Shown in pieces: positions 9,468 to 16,647 of a DNA stretch of 64,000 bases. The DNA comes from Acidimicrobiia bacterium (GTDB lineage: Bacteria; Actinomycetota; Acidimicrobiia; Spongiisociales; ZC4RG35), in assembly GCA_017577575.1 (NCBI GenBank), contig PKRG01000005.1, forward strand, positions 1 through 64,000, in the 5' to 3' direction. The first letter of the stretch is position 1, and every line of letters starts with the position of its first letter. The translations under genes and the position numbers were made by a program. The notes under the pieces are model-generated. The model was not told the origin of the DNA, ran no database searches, and was given only the letters and a program-made list of their open reading frames with translations.

Positions 9468-10838
9468 TCAGTGCAAGCTGCGGCCGGCGGCCGTCAGCAA
9501 GGTCTCTCCAACCGCTTCGGACAACGTCGGGTGTCCGTGGATGAAGGCTGCCGCCTCCGCCGGCAACGCCTCCCATCCGACGGCGTACATCAATTCGTGG
9601 ATCATCTCGCCGGCCTGGGGCCCGACCACCGACGCACCCACGATCGGCCCGTCCTTTTCCACCACGATCTTCACCGTTCCCTGGTTCTGCCCGATGATGA
9701 TCGCCCGGCCGACTCCGGCGAAGCCGTGCGTGTAGGTCTCCACCTCCATGCCCATCTCGGCGGCTTGCTGCTCGTTGAAGCCGACCTCGGCGACCTCGGG
9801 ATGCGTGTAGGTGATGCGGGGGATCGCCCGGTAGTCGACCGGTGCGGGCCGGCCTGTGGCGATGTGGGTCACGGCGGCGATTCCCTCGGCGAAGCCCACG
9901 TGGGCCAGCTGCGGGGTCCCGGCGACGACATCGCCGACGGCGTACAGGCTGGGGTCGGCGGTCTGCATGGTCGACCGGTCGACGACCACGTACCCCCGGT
10001 CGAGCTCGGCCTTGGTGGTCTCCAAGCCGACGCCTTCGGTGTTGGGGCCGCGGCCGACGGCCACCAGGACCACGTCGACCTCCACCGACTCGCCGCCGAA
10101 CGGCACCACCACGGTGGAAGCCCCGATCTTGGGCGGCTCCACGCTGGTGCCGAGGTGGAATCGGACACCCCGGCGGTTGAGCTGCCGTTCGAGCTGACGG
10201 GCGATGGTCGGGTCCGTGCCCGGCAGCACCTGGTCCATGACCTCGAAGACGTGGACCTCGGAGCCGAAGTCCGCCAGCATCGAGGCGAACTCGCAGCCGA
10301 TGACGCCGGCGCCGATGATCGCCACCCGTCCGGGCCGGCTCGGCCAGTCGAGGGCGTGGTCGGAGGTCACGATCCTCTCACCGTCGACTTCGTATCCGGG
10401 GATCGACCGGGCGTGTGACCCGGTGGCGAAAATGACGTGGCGGCCCTCGACCCTCTGCTCACCCTCGTCGGCGGAGACCACCACCGCGTTGGGCCCGTCG
10501 AGGCGGCCGTGGCCGTTGACGATCGTGACGCTGCGCTTCTTGAGCAGCCCCTCGAGGCCGCGTACCAGACCTTCGACGGTCTTGCCCTTGCGCTCGAGCG
10601 CCGCCTGCCAGTCGAGATCGGGGGCGCTGGTCACCACTCCGAAGTCGGAGGCGTGCCGGACTGTCGAGTACACCTCCGCCACCTGGAGCCACTGCTTGGC
10701 GGGGATACAGCCCCGGTGCAGACAGGTGCCGCCGGGCCGTTCGTTCACCACCAGGGCCACGTCGAGGCCGAAGTTGTGGGCGTAGAGCGCTGAGGCGTAT
10801 CCGCCTGGCCCACCACCCAGTACGACGATGTCGTGCAC
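9468..10838 (-). CDS. lpdA: Dihydrolipoamide dehydrogenase (E3)
   Basis: This 456-residue FAD/NAD disulfide oxidoreductase would reoxidise dihydrolipoamide on E2. The N-terminal GGGPGGYASALYA is the FAD loop, and GGTCLHRGCIPAK holds the redox-active CX4C pair. A second GXGXXG (IIGAGVIGCEFASML) binds NAD. The C-terminus has HGHPTLSEAVGE with the His-Glu dyad of the partner active site. GCIPAK in place of the common GCIPSK is a minor change. It heads the lpd - E2 - lipBA operon and is transcribed divergently from the hydrolase at 10954 across a 115-base gap. Confidence 0.93.
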   Translation of the reverse strand: MHDIVVLGGGPGGYASALYAHNFGLDVALVVNERPGGTCLHRGCIPAKQWLQVAEVYSTVRHASDFGVVTSAPDLDWQAALERKGKTVEGLVRGLEGLLKKRSVTIVNGHGRLDGPNAVVVSADEGEQRVEGRHVIFATGSHARSIPGYEVDGERIVTSDHALDWPSRPGRVAIIGAGVIGCEFASMLADFGSEVHVFEVMDQVLPGTDPTIARQLERQLNRRGVRFHLGTSVEPPKIGASTVVVPFGGESVEVDVVLVAVGRGPNTEGVGLETTKAELDRGYVVVDRSTMQTADPSLYAVGDVVAGTPQLAHVGFAEGIAAVTHIATGRPAPVDYRAIPRITYTHPEVAEVGFNEQQAAEMGMEVETYTHGFAGVGRAIIIGQNQGTVKIVVEKDGPIVGASVVGPQAGEMIHELMYAVGWEALPAEAAAFIHGHPTLSEAVGETLLTAAGRSLH

Positions 10839-10953
10839 GCTCCTATACCTTTCTCAACGCTGCGAATCGAGACTAGTGGGATCGGCGAACCTCGGGAGCG
10901 GGCGGCCTGCGGCGCCGTGGGCCGCGGTCTAACGTGCCTGCGCTGGGAGGCGC

Positions 10954-11838
10954 ATGATCAACGAAGCCGACAAGCTGCCCCGCCGCCAGATCCAGGTGGC
11001 CGGCCATTCGATGTCGCTCGTCGACGTCGGCGAGGGGCCGCCGGTGTACTTCCTCCACGGCAACGTCACCTATTCGTACACGTGGCGCAACATCATCCCC
11101 TTCGTGTCCCTGCGCTACCGCTGCATAGCCCCGGACCGGATCGGGATGGGCGACTCGGAGCTCGAGTTCCCTTCCGGCAGCGGCTCGTACCGGTTCGACG
11201 ACGGAGTCGAGAGCCTGGAACTGTTGGTGGAGCTCACCGAACCGGAGCGGCCGATCGTGCTGGTCGGCCACGAACTGGGTGCCGCCACCGCCATCGAGTA
11301 CGCCCGCCGCAACCCCGATCGGGTGGCGTCGCTGGTCCTGATCGAGGGCGTGTTCCGGGTCACCAACGACACCCTCTTCGACCCCGACCTCCGGGACCTG
11401 CTGCTGGCGGCGCGGAGCGAAGAAGGCGAGCATCTCGTGATGGAGGAGAACGTCCTGATCGACCGCTACCTGCCCCGGCTCACCCTGCGGGTGCTGAGCG
11501 CCGCCGAGATCGACAGCTACCGGCGTCCCTTCCCCAAGCCGGGCGAGCCGCGCCGCGCCCTGCTGTCGCTGATCCGCCAACTCCCCATCCAGTCGACGCC
11601 GGGACCGATCGATGGCCTCGTCGAAGCCAACCGCCTGTGGTGCTCCCAGTCTCCGATCCCCAAGTTCGTGGTGGGAGGCGTGCCCGGGCACCTGGTCCCC
11701 CCGGCGGTGCTGGGCACGGCGGCTCGGTGGAAGAAGACCGAGGTGGCATCGGTGCCGGGCCTCCACTTCCTCACCGAGGACTCGCCGGCGCGCCTGACCG
11801 CCTTGCTGATCGACTGGCTGGAGGCGATCGGGTTCTGA
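10954..11838 (+). CDS. Haloalkane-dehalogenase-like alpha/beta hydrolase with Glu at the nucleophile position
   Basis: The 294-residue protein follows the LinB/DhaA-type haloalkane dehalogenase pattern. It has an oxyanion/halide loop HGNVTYSYTWRNIIP (Asn37 as in the family HGNPTSSYLWRN), then DRIGMGDSE, and a catalytic His271 in GLHFLTED. The nucleophile elbow, normally HDWG with catalytic Asp, reads GHELG. Glu107 is therefore in the Asp position, and the halide-binding Trp next to it is Leu. This makes ordinary dehalogenase chemistry doubtful. The protein may be an inactive or re-purposed homologue. It is monocistronic and ends at a strong hairpin. Confidence 0.8.
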   Translation: MINEADKLPRRQIQVAGHSMSLVDVGEGPPVYFLHGNVTYSYTWRNIIPFVSLRYRCIAPDRIGMGDSELEFPSGSGSYRFDDGVESLELLVELTEPERPIVLVGHELGAATAIEYARRNPDRVASLVLIEGVFRVTNDTLFDPDLRDLLLAARSEEGEHLVMEENVLIDRYLPRLTLRVLSAAEIDSYRRPFPKPGEPRRALLSLIRQLPIQSTPGPIDGLVEANRLWCSQSPIPKFVVGGVPGHLVPPAVLGTAARWKKTEVASVPGLHFLTEDSPARLTALLIDWLEAIGF

Positions 11839-11845
11839 ACGGTTC

Positions 11846-11888
11846 TGTGGTCCGGAATCGGCGCCGAAGGCGCCGATTCCGACCCACA
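11846..11888. terminator. Bidirectional stem-loop between convergent genes
   Basis: A perfect 12-base stem, GGAATCGGCGCC / GGCGCCGATTCC with a GAA loop (11854-11880), is flanked by TGTGG and CCACA that can pair further. It lies between the hydrolase stop (11838) and the convergent small gene ending at 11897. It lacks a strong T tract, so it is a terminator-like hairpin rather than a canonical intrinsic terminator. Confidence 0.7.
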
Positions 11889-11896
11889 AAACGGGG

Positions 11897-12115
11897 TCAG
11901 CGCCGGCCGGTGGTGGCGGGGCGGAAGCCTCGGTTGGCCGCCTCGGGGATCGTGTCGGGGGCGAAGCCCATCAGGAGGTTCCGTCTCAGCAGGTCGTCGG
12001 CCTCTACCCGGCGCTCGAGGCGGGCGAACTGCTCGGGATCGTCGCAGTCGTAGACCCGCATCGTGTCACGCACCCCCACGTAGCGGAAGTCCTCGAATCG
12101 CTTCAGGCGGGCCAT
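11897..12115 (-). CDS. Small conserved-looking protein of unknown function
   Basis: This 72-residue charged protein begins MARLKRFEDFRYVGVRDTMR and contains YDCDDPEQFARLERRVEADDLLRR. No domain is recognised. Its ATG overlaps the TGA of the zinc-ribbon gene by a few bases, so it is translationally coupled to that gene. The coding pattern has the expected GC-rich third positions. It is the last gene of a leftward operon that begins with an acyl-CoA dehydrogenase. Its function cannot be inferred. Confidence 0.6.
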   Translation of the reverse strand: MARLKRFEDFRYVGVRDTMRVYDCDDPEQFARLERRVEADDLLRRNLLMGFAPDTIPEAANRGFRPATTGRR

Positions 12116-12450
12116 CACTCCTCCGCCTTCTCTTCGGGCTGGCCCCGCCCGGTCGGCACCTCGGCCGAGCACATCGGGCAGATGGCGACGGCGATGTCCC
12201 CGACGATGAACTTGAAGCCGCACTCGGGGCACTCGATCCTCGGCGACGGCTGCTCCGTGATCGTCGGCTCGGTGCCGGGCATGCCGGGAGCGCCGGTGGG
12301 AGGCATCGAGCCCGGAGGAGGCGCCCCGCCCGGCCCGGGTGCGCCGGGTCGGCTGCGCACCATGTTGATGGAGCCACACACGGGACAGGCGAACCGGCCC
12401 TCACCGGGAACGTCGAACTGGGTTCGGCATGCGCCGCATCGGACGATCAC
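12115..12450 (-). CDS. Double zinc-ribbon protein with Pro/Gly-rich linker
   Basis: This 111-residue protein has two CXXC...CXXC zinc ribbons. The first spans CGAC and CPVC near residues 5-25, and the second spans CPEC and CPMC near residues 74-95. A Gly/Pro-rich flexible linker (GAPGPGGAPPPG region) separates them, and the tail is acidic. Such ribbons bind Zn and often serve in protein or nucleic-acid contacts, but no specific role is known here. The start is GTG 12450, overlapping the previous stop as GTGA. It is coupled on both sides to small genes of unknown function. Confidence 0.72.
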   Translation of the reverse strand: MIVRCGACRTQFDVPGEGRFACPVCGSINMVRSRPGAPGPGGAPPPGSMPPTGAPGMPGTEPTITEQPSPRIECPECGFKFIVGDIAVAICPMCSAEVPTGRGQPEEKAEE

Positions 12451-12908
12451 GCCTGGTTGCCTCCTTGATCCAACTCGTCGGGGTCCACCGGCTCGCCGAC
12501 CGCACCGATCGACACGAGATACTCGGCCTCGAGACGGAGGACCTCAGCTACGTCCTCCCGATCGTAAATCGCTCCGTTCACTTCCGCGATTTGGGTCTGT
12601 ATGTAGTCGATCGAAGCGTCGGTGCCTCCGGCCACGGTCTCGACCGGGTTGCGGCGCGACTTCTGGGCGAGCCCCTGGAGGTAGTGGACCTCCCATTCGA
12701 TCACTCGCTTGACCCCGGCGGCCCCGAGACGTTTCCTCACCTCCGGGTCGAGCCGGTCGACGATGAAGCGGACGGCGTCGTCGATGACGTAGGCGACCTC
12801 CTGGGGCCCCGGCCGGCGCCGCGCTTCCTGCCAGACCATCAGCCCGACTATCAGACAGAAGAGGGCGAACAGGACCGCGCCCACCAGGACAGGGCCGGCG
12901 CCGCTCAT
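12447..12908 (-). CDS. Membrane-anchored protein of unknown function
   Basis: This 153-residue protein has a single N-terminal hydrophobic helix (VLVGAVLFALFCLIVGLMVW, residues ~7-26), a short basic stretch (QEARRRPG), and a mainly helical soluble domain rich in Asp and Glu (YVIDDAVRFIVDRLDPEVRKR). It probably sits in the inner membrane with a cytoplasmic domain. ATG at 12908 overlaps the acyl-CoA dehydrogenase stop (ATGA), and its own stop overlaps the zinc-ribbon start, so the operon is tightly coupled. I recognise no family. Confidence 0.65.
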   Translation of the reverse strand: MSGAGPVLVGAVLFALFCLIVGLMVWQEARRRPGPQEVAYVIDDAVRFIVDRLDPEVRKRLGAAGVKRVIEWEVHYLQGLAQKSRRNPVETVAGGTDASIDYIQTQIAEVNGAIYDREDVAEVLRLEAEYLVSIGAVGEPVDPDELDQGGNQA

Positions 12909-13999
12909 TCGATACCGAGTCGGGACGCCAGGACCGCCCGGTGATAGCGGGGATCGCCGAAGAGAAGCGCCGACGACTTCGCCCGCTTCAGGTAGAGGTG
13001 GGCATCGTGCTCCCAGGTGAAGCCGATGCCGCCGTGGATCTGGATGGTGTCGCCGGCCGCCTTCTCGTAGGCCTCCGAGCAGAAGGACTTGGCCACGGGC
13101 GCCGCGATGGCCGCTTCCTCGGGGTCGTGATCGATGACCGACGCGAGGTGATAGGCGGCGGAGCGAGCCGATTCCACTCCCACCAGCATGTCGGCGCACA
13201 TGTGCTTGATGGCTTGGAACGAGCCGATGGGGCGCCCGAACTGGTGGCGGACCTTGGCGTACTCGACCGACATGTCGAGGCAGGCCTGGGCTCCGCCGAC
13301 CTGTTCCATCGCCAGGGCGGCGACCGCCCGATCGAGGGCGTGGTCGACGGCGTCGCCTGCCCGCCCATCCCCCAACGGCGAGGCCACCACGTCGGTGGCG
13401 GTCACCTCCGCCTGGGGACGGGTGAGGTCCATGACGCTCAGGGGGTTGCGCTCGAGACCTCCAGCGTCCCCGTCGACCAGGAAGAGCCGGGTGCCGTCAT
13501 CGGCCGCCGCCTCCACGATCAGCGTGTGGGCGGTGTGGCCGTCGAGCACGAAGCGGGCCCGGCCCGACACCACCCAGTCCGTGCCCTGCCGACGGGCGAC
13601 GAGATCGTGGACGGCGGCTCTGCCGGCGGCGACGGCCAGCCGATGGTCTCCTCTGACGACGGCGGGGAGGATCTCGGCCTTCTGGTCGTCGGTGCCCAGC
13701 CGTTCGACCAGCCACGTTCCCAGCACGACCGTCGACAGGAACGGCGACGGGTACAGGGTGCGACCCATCTCTTCGGCGAGCACCGCCAGTTCCATGAACC
13801 CGAAGCCGGATCCGCCGTAGGCCTCGCCCACGGCGATGCCCAGCCATCCCAGCGAGCCGAGCTCGGACCACTGGGCCGCATCGAACCCCTCCGGCGTCTC
13901 AGCGATCTTCCTGACCGCTTCCAACGGAGCGTTCTCGTCGAGCCACTGGCGGGCGTAGCGACGGAGCTCCTCCTGCTCTTCGGTGAAGACGCCGCTCAT
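12905..13999 (-). CDS. Acyl-CoA dehydrogenase family protein
   Basis: This ~364-residue flavoprotein of the acyl-CoA dehydrogenase superfamily has the N-terminal helical domain (TEEQEELRRYARQWLDEN), a middle FAD/substrate region with GRARFVLDGH, and the C-terminal segments RHQFGRPIGSFQAIKHMCADM and IQIHGGIGFTWEHDAHLYLK. The latter resemble the CaiA/steroid-side-chain (FadE-like) group. It would catalyse alpha,beta-dehydrogenation of an acyl-CoA with electron transfer to ETF. I place the start at ATG 13999; GTG 14011 is an in-frame alternative. It follows the longer acyl-CoA dehydrogenase by 58 bases. Confidence 0.85.
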   Translation of the reverse strand: MSGVFTEEQEELRRYARQWLDENAPLEAVRKIAETPEGFDAAQWSELGSLGWLGIAVGEAYGGSGFGFMELAVLAEEMGRTLYPSPFLSTVVLGTWLVERLGTDDQKAEILPAVVRGDHRLAVAAGRAAVHDLVARRQGTDWVVSGRARFVLDGHTAHTLIVEAAADDGTRLFLVDGDAGGLERNPLSVMDLTRPQAEVTATDVVASPLGDGRAGDAVDHALDRAVAALAMEQVGGAQACLDMSVEYAKVRHQFGRPIGSFQAIKHMCADMLVGVESARSAAYHLASVIDHDPEEAAIAAPVAKSFCSEAYEKAAGDTIQIHGGIGFTWEHDAHLYLKRAKSSALLFGDPRYHRAVLASRLGIE

Positions 14000-14057
14000 G
14001 TCGACCGGCACGGTACCCGGGGCGACGGGTGAGCGTCCACCGCGGCCGCGAAGATCC

Positions 14058-15842
14058 TCAGAAGGCGGCGTCGTCCAGTGCCATCAGCCGGCCGTCCTCG
14101 GCCTCGGCGGCGGCCCGACGTGCGGCGATCTTGGGAGCGACGTCGCGGACGAACCAGCGCGCCGACTCCACCTTGCCCAGGTAGAAGGGGTCGCTGTCCG
14201 CCTGGGGATGGGCGACCTCGGCGTGACGGAGGAGCTGCCAGGCGATGACCACCTCGGCCATCGACTCGAGCAGGGAGTTGGCGTGCAGGCCCACTTCGTA
14301 GATCCGCTCCGCCTCGCCGCCCATCGACGCCATCAGGTCCTCGACCATCGCCCCGATCTGGCCCTGGACGTCGTCGAGCATCTTGCCGAGGATGCCGCGT
14401 TCGGCTCCAAGGGGGTCCCCGTCGCCTCCGGCCTTGACGAACTCGCCGATCTCGGCGGCGAGGGCGGCCAGGGTCTGGCCCTGGTCCCGGGCGATCTTGC
14501 GGAAGAACAGATCCATCGCCTGGATGCCGGTCGTGCCCTCGTAGACGGTGTCGATCTTCGAATCCCGGATGTACTGCTCGATCGGGTAGTCCTGGATGTA
14601 GCCCGACCCGCCCAAGACCTGGAGCGACTGGGCGAGGAGGACGTACGCCTTCTCGGACGAGTAGCCCTTGACCAGCGGCAACAGCAGGTCGGAGCGGCGG
14701 TCCCAGCCGCCCTCGGGATCGAGCGCGTCCATGTGCTGGCAGTAGGCGGCGTACATCCACAGGGCCCTCAGCCCCTCGGCGTAGGCCTTCTGCATGAGCA
14801 GCATCCGACGGACGTCGGGATGGCGGATGATCGGCACCCGCGGCGCCGTCTTGTCGGTCATCTGGGTCATGTCGGCGCCCTGGATCCGCTCCTTGGCGTA
14901 CTCCAGGGCGTTCAGGTAGCCGGTGGACAGCGTCGCCGCCGACTTGGTGCCGATCGTCATCCGGGCGTGTTCGATCACCCGGAACATCTGGCGGATCCCG
15001 TCGTGGACTCCCCCGACGAGGTAACCGACGGCGGGCTTGCCCATCCCGAAGGTCAGCTCGCAGGTCGTGGAGCCCTTGAGCCCCATCTTGTGCTCGAGGT
15101 TGGTGGCCACCACCCCGTTCCGCTCGCCCAGGGTCCCGTCGGGGTTGACCAGGTACTTGGGGACGATGAACAGCGACAGGCCCTTGGTCCCCGGTCCGGC
15201 ACCCTCGGGTCGGGCCAGCACCAGATGGACGATGTTCTCGGCGGCGTCGTGCTCGCCGCCGGTGATGAAGCGCTTGACGCCTTCGATGTGGTACGTGTCG
15301 CCTTCGACGTGGATGGCCTTGGTCGTTCCCGCGCCCACGTCGGAGCCGGCATCGGGCTCGGTCAGCACCATGGTGCCGGCCCAGTTCCGCTCGACCATGA
15401 GCTTGGCGAACTCGCGTTGTTCGGGGGTGCCCTCTTCGTAGACGATGCGGGCGAACAAGGATCCGCTGGCGTAGAAGGCGGCGGTGGGGTTGGAACCCAA
15501 CAGCAGCTCCTGGGCCGCCCAGAACAGGGTGGGAGGCACCTCCATGCCGCCGAGCTCGGCGGTCAGGCCCAGCTTCGTCCATCCCGCCTCCTCGGCGGCG
15601 GCGAGGCTGCGCTTGAGGCTCTCGGGGAGCCGCACCTCACCGTCGACCAGCTCGGGCGGGTTGCGGTCGGCGTCTACGAAGGACTCCGACCACTCGCCCT
15701 GGACGAAGCGGTCGAGCTCGTAGAGGATGTCTTTCAGGGTGTCGACGTCGAAGTCCGGCCAGGCGTCGAGATGATCCTGGATCCGGTGCACCTCGAAGAG
15801 GTTGAACTCCAGATCTCTCAGGTTCGAGCGATAGTGACCCAA
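14058..15842 (-). CDS. Long-type acyl-CoA dehydrogenase (FadE5/DmdC-like)
   Basis: At 594 residues this belongs to the ~600-residue acyl-CoA dehydrogenases, which carry an extra N-terminal segment and a longer C-terminus than the ~380-residue enzymes. FAD-binding motifs are MVLTEPDAGSDVGAG and FITGGEHD. The catalytic-base region TVYEGTTGIQAMDLFFRKI and LGGSGYIQDYPIEQYIRD are intact. It would oxidise acyl-CoAs in beta-oxidation or related catabolism. It is divergent from the TetR gene across a short gap containing a strong palindrome, so TetR control of the acyl-CoA dehydrogenase operon is likely. Confidence 0.9.
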   Translation of the reverse strand: MGHYRSNLRDLEFNLFEVHRIQDHLDAWPDFDVDTLKDILYELDRFVQGEWSESFVDADRNPPELVDGEVRLPESLKRSLAAAEEAGWTKLGLTAELGGMEVPPTLFWAAQELLLGSNPTAAFYASGSLFARIVYEEGTPEQREFAKLMVERNWAGTMVLTEPDAGSDVGAGTTKAIHVEGDTYHIEGVKRFITGGEHDAAENIVHLVLARPEGAGPGTKGLSLFIVPKYLVNPDGTLGERNGVVATNLEHKMGLKGSTTCELTFGMGKPAVGYLVGGVHDGIRQMFRVIEHARMTIGTKSAATLSTGYLNALEYAKERIQGADMTQMTDKTAPRVPIIRHPDVRRMLLMQKAYAEGLRALWMYAAYCQHMDALDPEGGWDRRSDLLLPLVKGYSSEKAYVLLAQSLQVLGGSGYIQDYPIEQYIRDSKIDTVYEGTTGIQAMDLFFRKIARDQGQTLAALAAEIGEFVKAGGDGDPLGAERGILGKMLDDVQGQIGAMVEDLMASMGGEAERIYEVGLHANSLLESMAEVVIAWQLLRHAEVAHPQADSDPFYLGKVESARWFVRDVAPKIAARRAAAEAEDGRLMALDDAAF

Positions 15843-15864
15843 TGCGCTGCCTTTCCCCGGCGAC

Positions 15865-15900
15865 TTTGAGTGATCATTCTAATTTGATCATGCACTCAAA
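15865..15900. promoter_or_regulatory. Palindromic operator between acyl-CoA dehydrogenase and TetR genes
   Basis: An AT-rich inverted repeat in an otherwise GC-rich window: TTTGAGTG-ATCA at 15865-15876 faces TGATCATGCACTCAAA at 15885-15900. The outer arms TTTGAGTG/CACTCAAA and inner TGATCA elements pair with a small offset. It sits in the 72-base divergent gap, close to both starts, as expected for a TetR operator that represses both directions. The identity of the bound regulator is inference. Confidence 0.75.
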
Positions 15901-15914
15901 GGAACCCCACTAGC

Positions 15915-16466
15915 GTGACGCCGATGCGCTACCGCGTAGGACTCGAGACCCGCACCCGGATCCTGGAGGCCACCCGCGACCTGGTCGCCGCCCAGGGCCT
16001 GGAGAAGACGACCATCAAGGCCATCTGCGAGAAGGCCGGGATCCTCGTCGGGAGCTTCTACAACCTGTTCGAGTCCAAGGAGGAGGCGATCCTCACCGTG
16101 GTGGCCGACGCCATCCGGGCGGTGGGACCGGAGGACGAAGAGGCGACTCTCCACGAGCTCGTCGACGCCTACGTGGATTTCGTCGAGAAGTCGGAGACGA
16201 CAGCACGCGTGTACCTGATGGTGGCCGTCAGCGGCGGCCTGACCGACGAGGGAATCCGGGCGCGCATGCTGCGCCACCACGAGCGCCGGATCGAGTTGTT
16301 CGGACGGGCCCTGCGGACCGCCCGCCCCGACATGCCGGAAGAGGAGGTGCGCCAACGCGTCGAGGGCCTCCTCGCCGCCCTGAACGGCATGGCCTTCCAC
16401 CGTCTGCTGGACCCGTCCTTCGACTTCCGAAGCTACGCCCGGGCCCTGCTCCAGATCGGCGCCTGA
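15915..16466 (+). CDS. TetR-family transcriptional regulator
   Basis: This 183-residue regulator has the N-terminal TetR helix-turn-helix: RTRILEATRDLVAAQG followed by TTIKAICEKAGILVGSFYNLF, ending in the classic F/Y-X-F recognition region. An all-helical ligand-binding domain follows. GTG 15915 lies ~11 bases after AAAGGAA; ATG 15924 is possible. It is divergent from the long acyl-CoA dehydrogenase and abuts the palindrome at 15865-15900. Autoregulation and acyl-CoA-responsive control of the adjacent dehydrogenases are the simplest reading. Confidence 0.88.
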   Translation: MTPMRYRVGLETRTRILEATRDLVAAQGLEKTTIKAICEKAGILVGSFYNLFESKEEAILTVVADAIRAVGPEDEEATLHELVDAYVDFVEKSETTARVYLMVAVSGGLTDEGIRARMLRHHERRIELFGRALRTARPDMPEEEVRQRVEGLLAALNGMAFHRLLDPSFDFRSYARALLQIGA

Positions 16467-16647
16467 CACGGCTCAGTCGGCCAGCGAGCCGGAGATCCAC
16501 CCGCCGATCTCTTCGACCGCCGCCACTCCCTCCCCCCACCCGAGCGGCACGCTCCCGGGATCGCCGCCACCGTCGAGGAAGCGCCGCCGGCCGGCTCCTC
16601 GTCGTGGCGGTGGCGGAGACCGCTGTCGCCACCGCCTTCCGGCTGCG
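16467..16647. other. Intergenic region between convergent TetR and VanW genes, with a coding-like stretch
   Basis: No complete gene is evident. On the minus strand a frame ending at TGA 16473 reads GDPGSVPLGWGEGVAAVEE then IGGWISGSLAD, with GC-rich third positions. It has no convincing start and is in a different frame from the VanW gene that stops at 16648. It could be the remnant of a gene or an extension lost by a frameshift, or simply chance. Confidence 0.35.
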
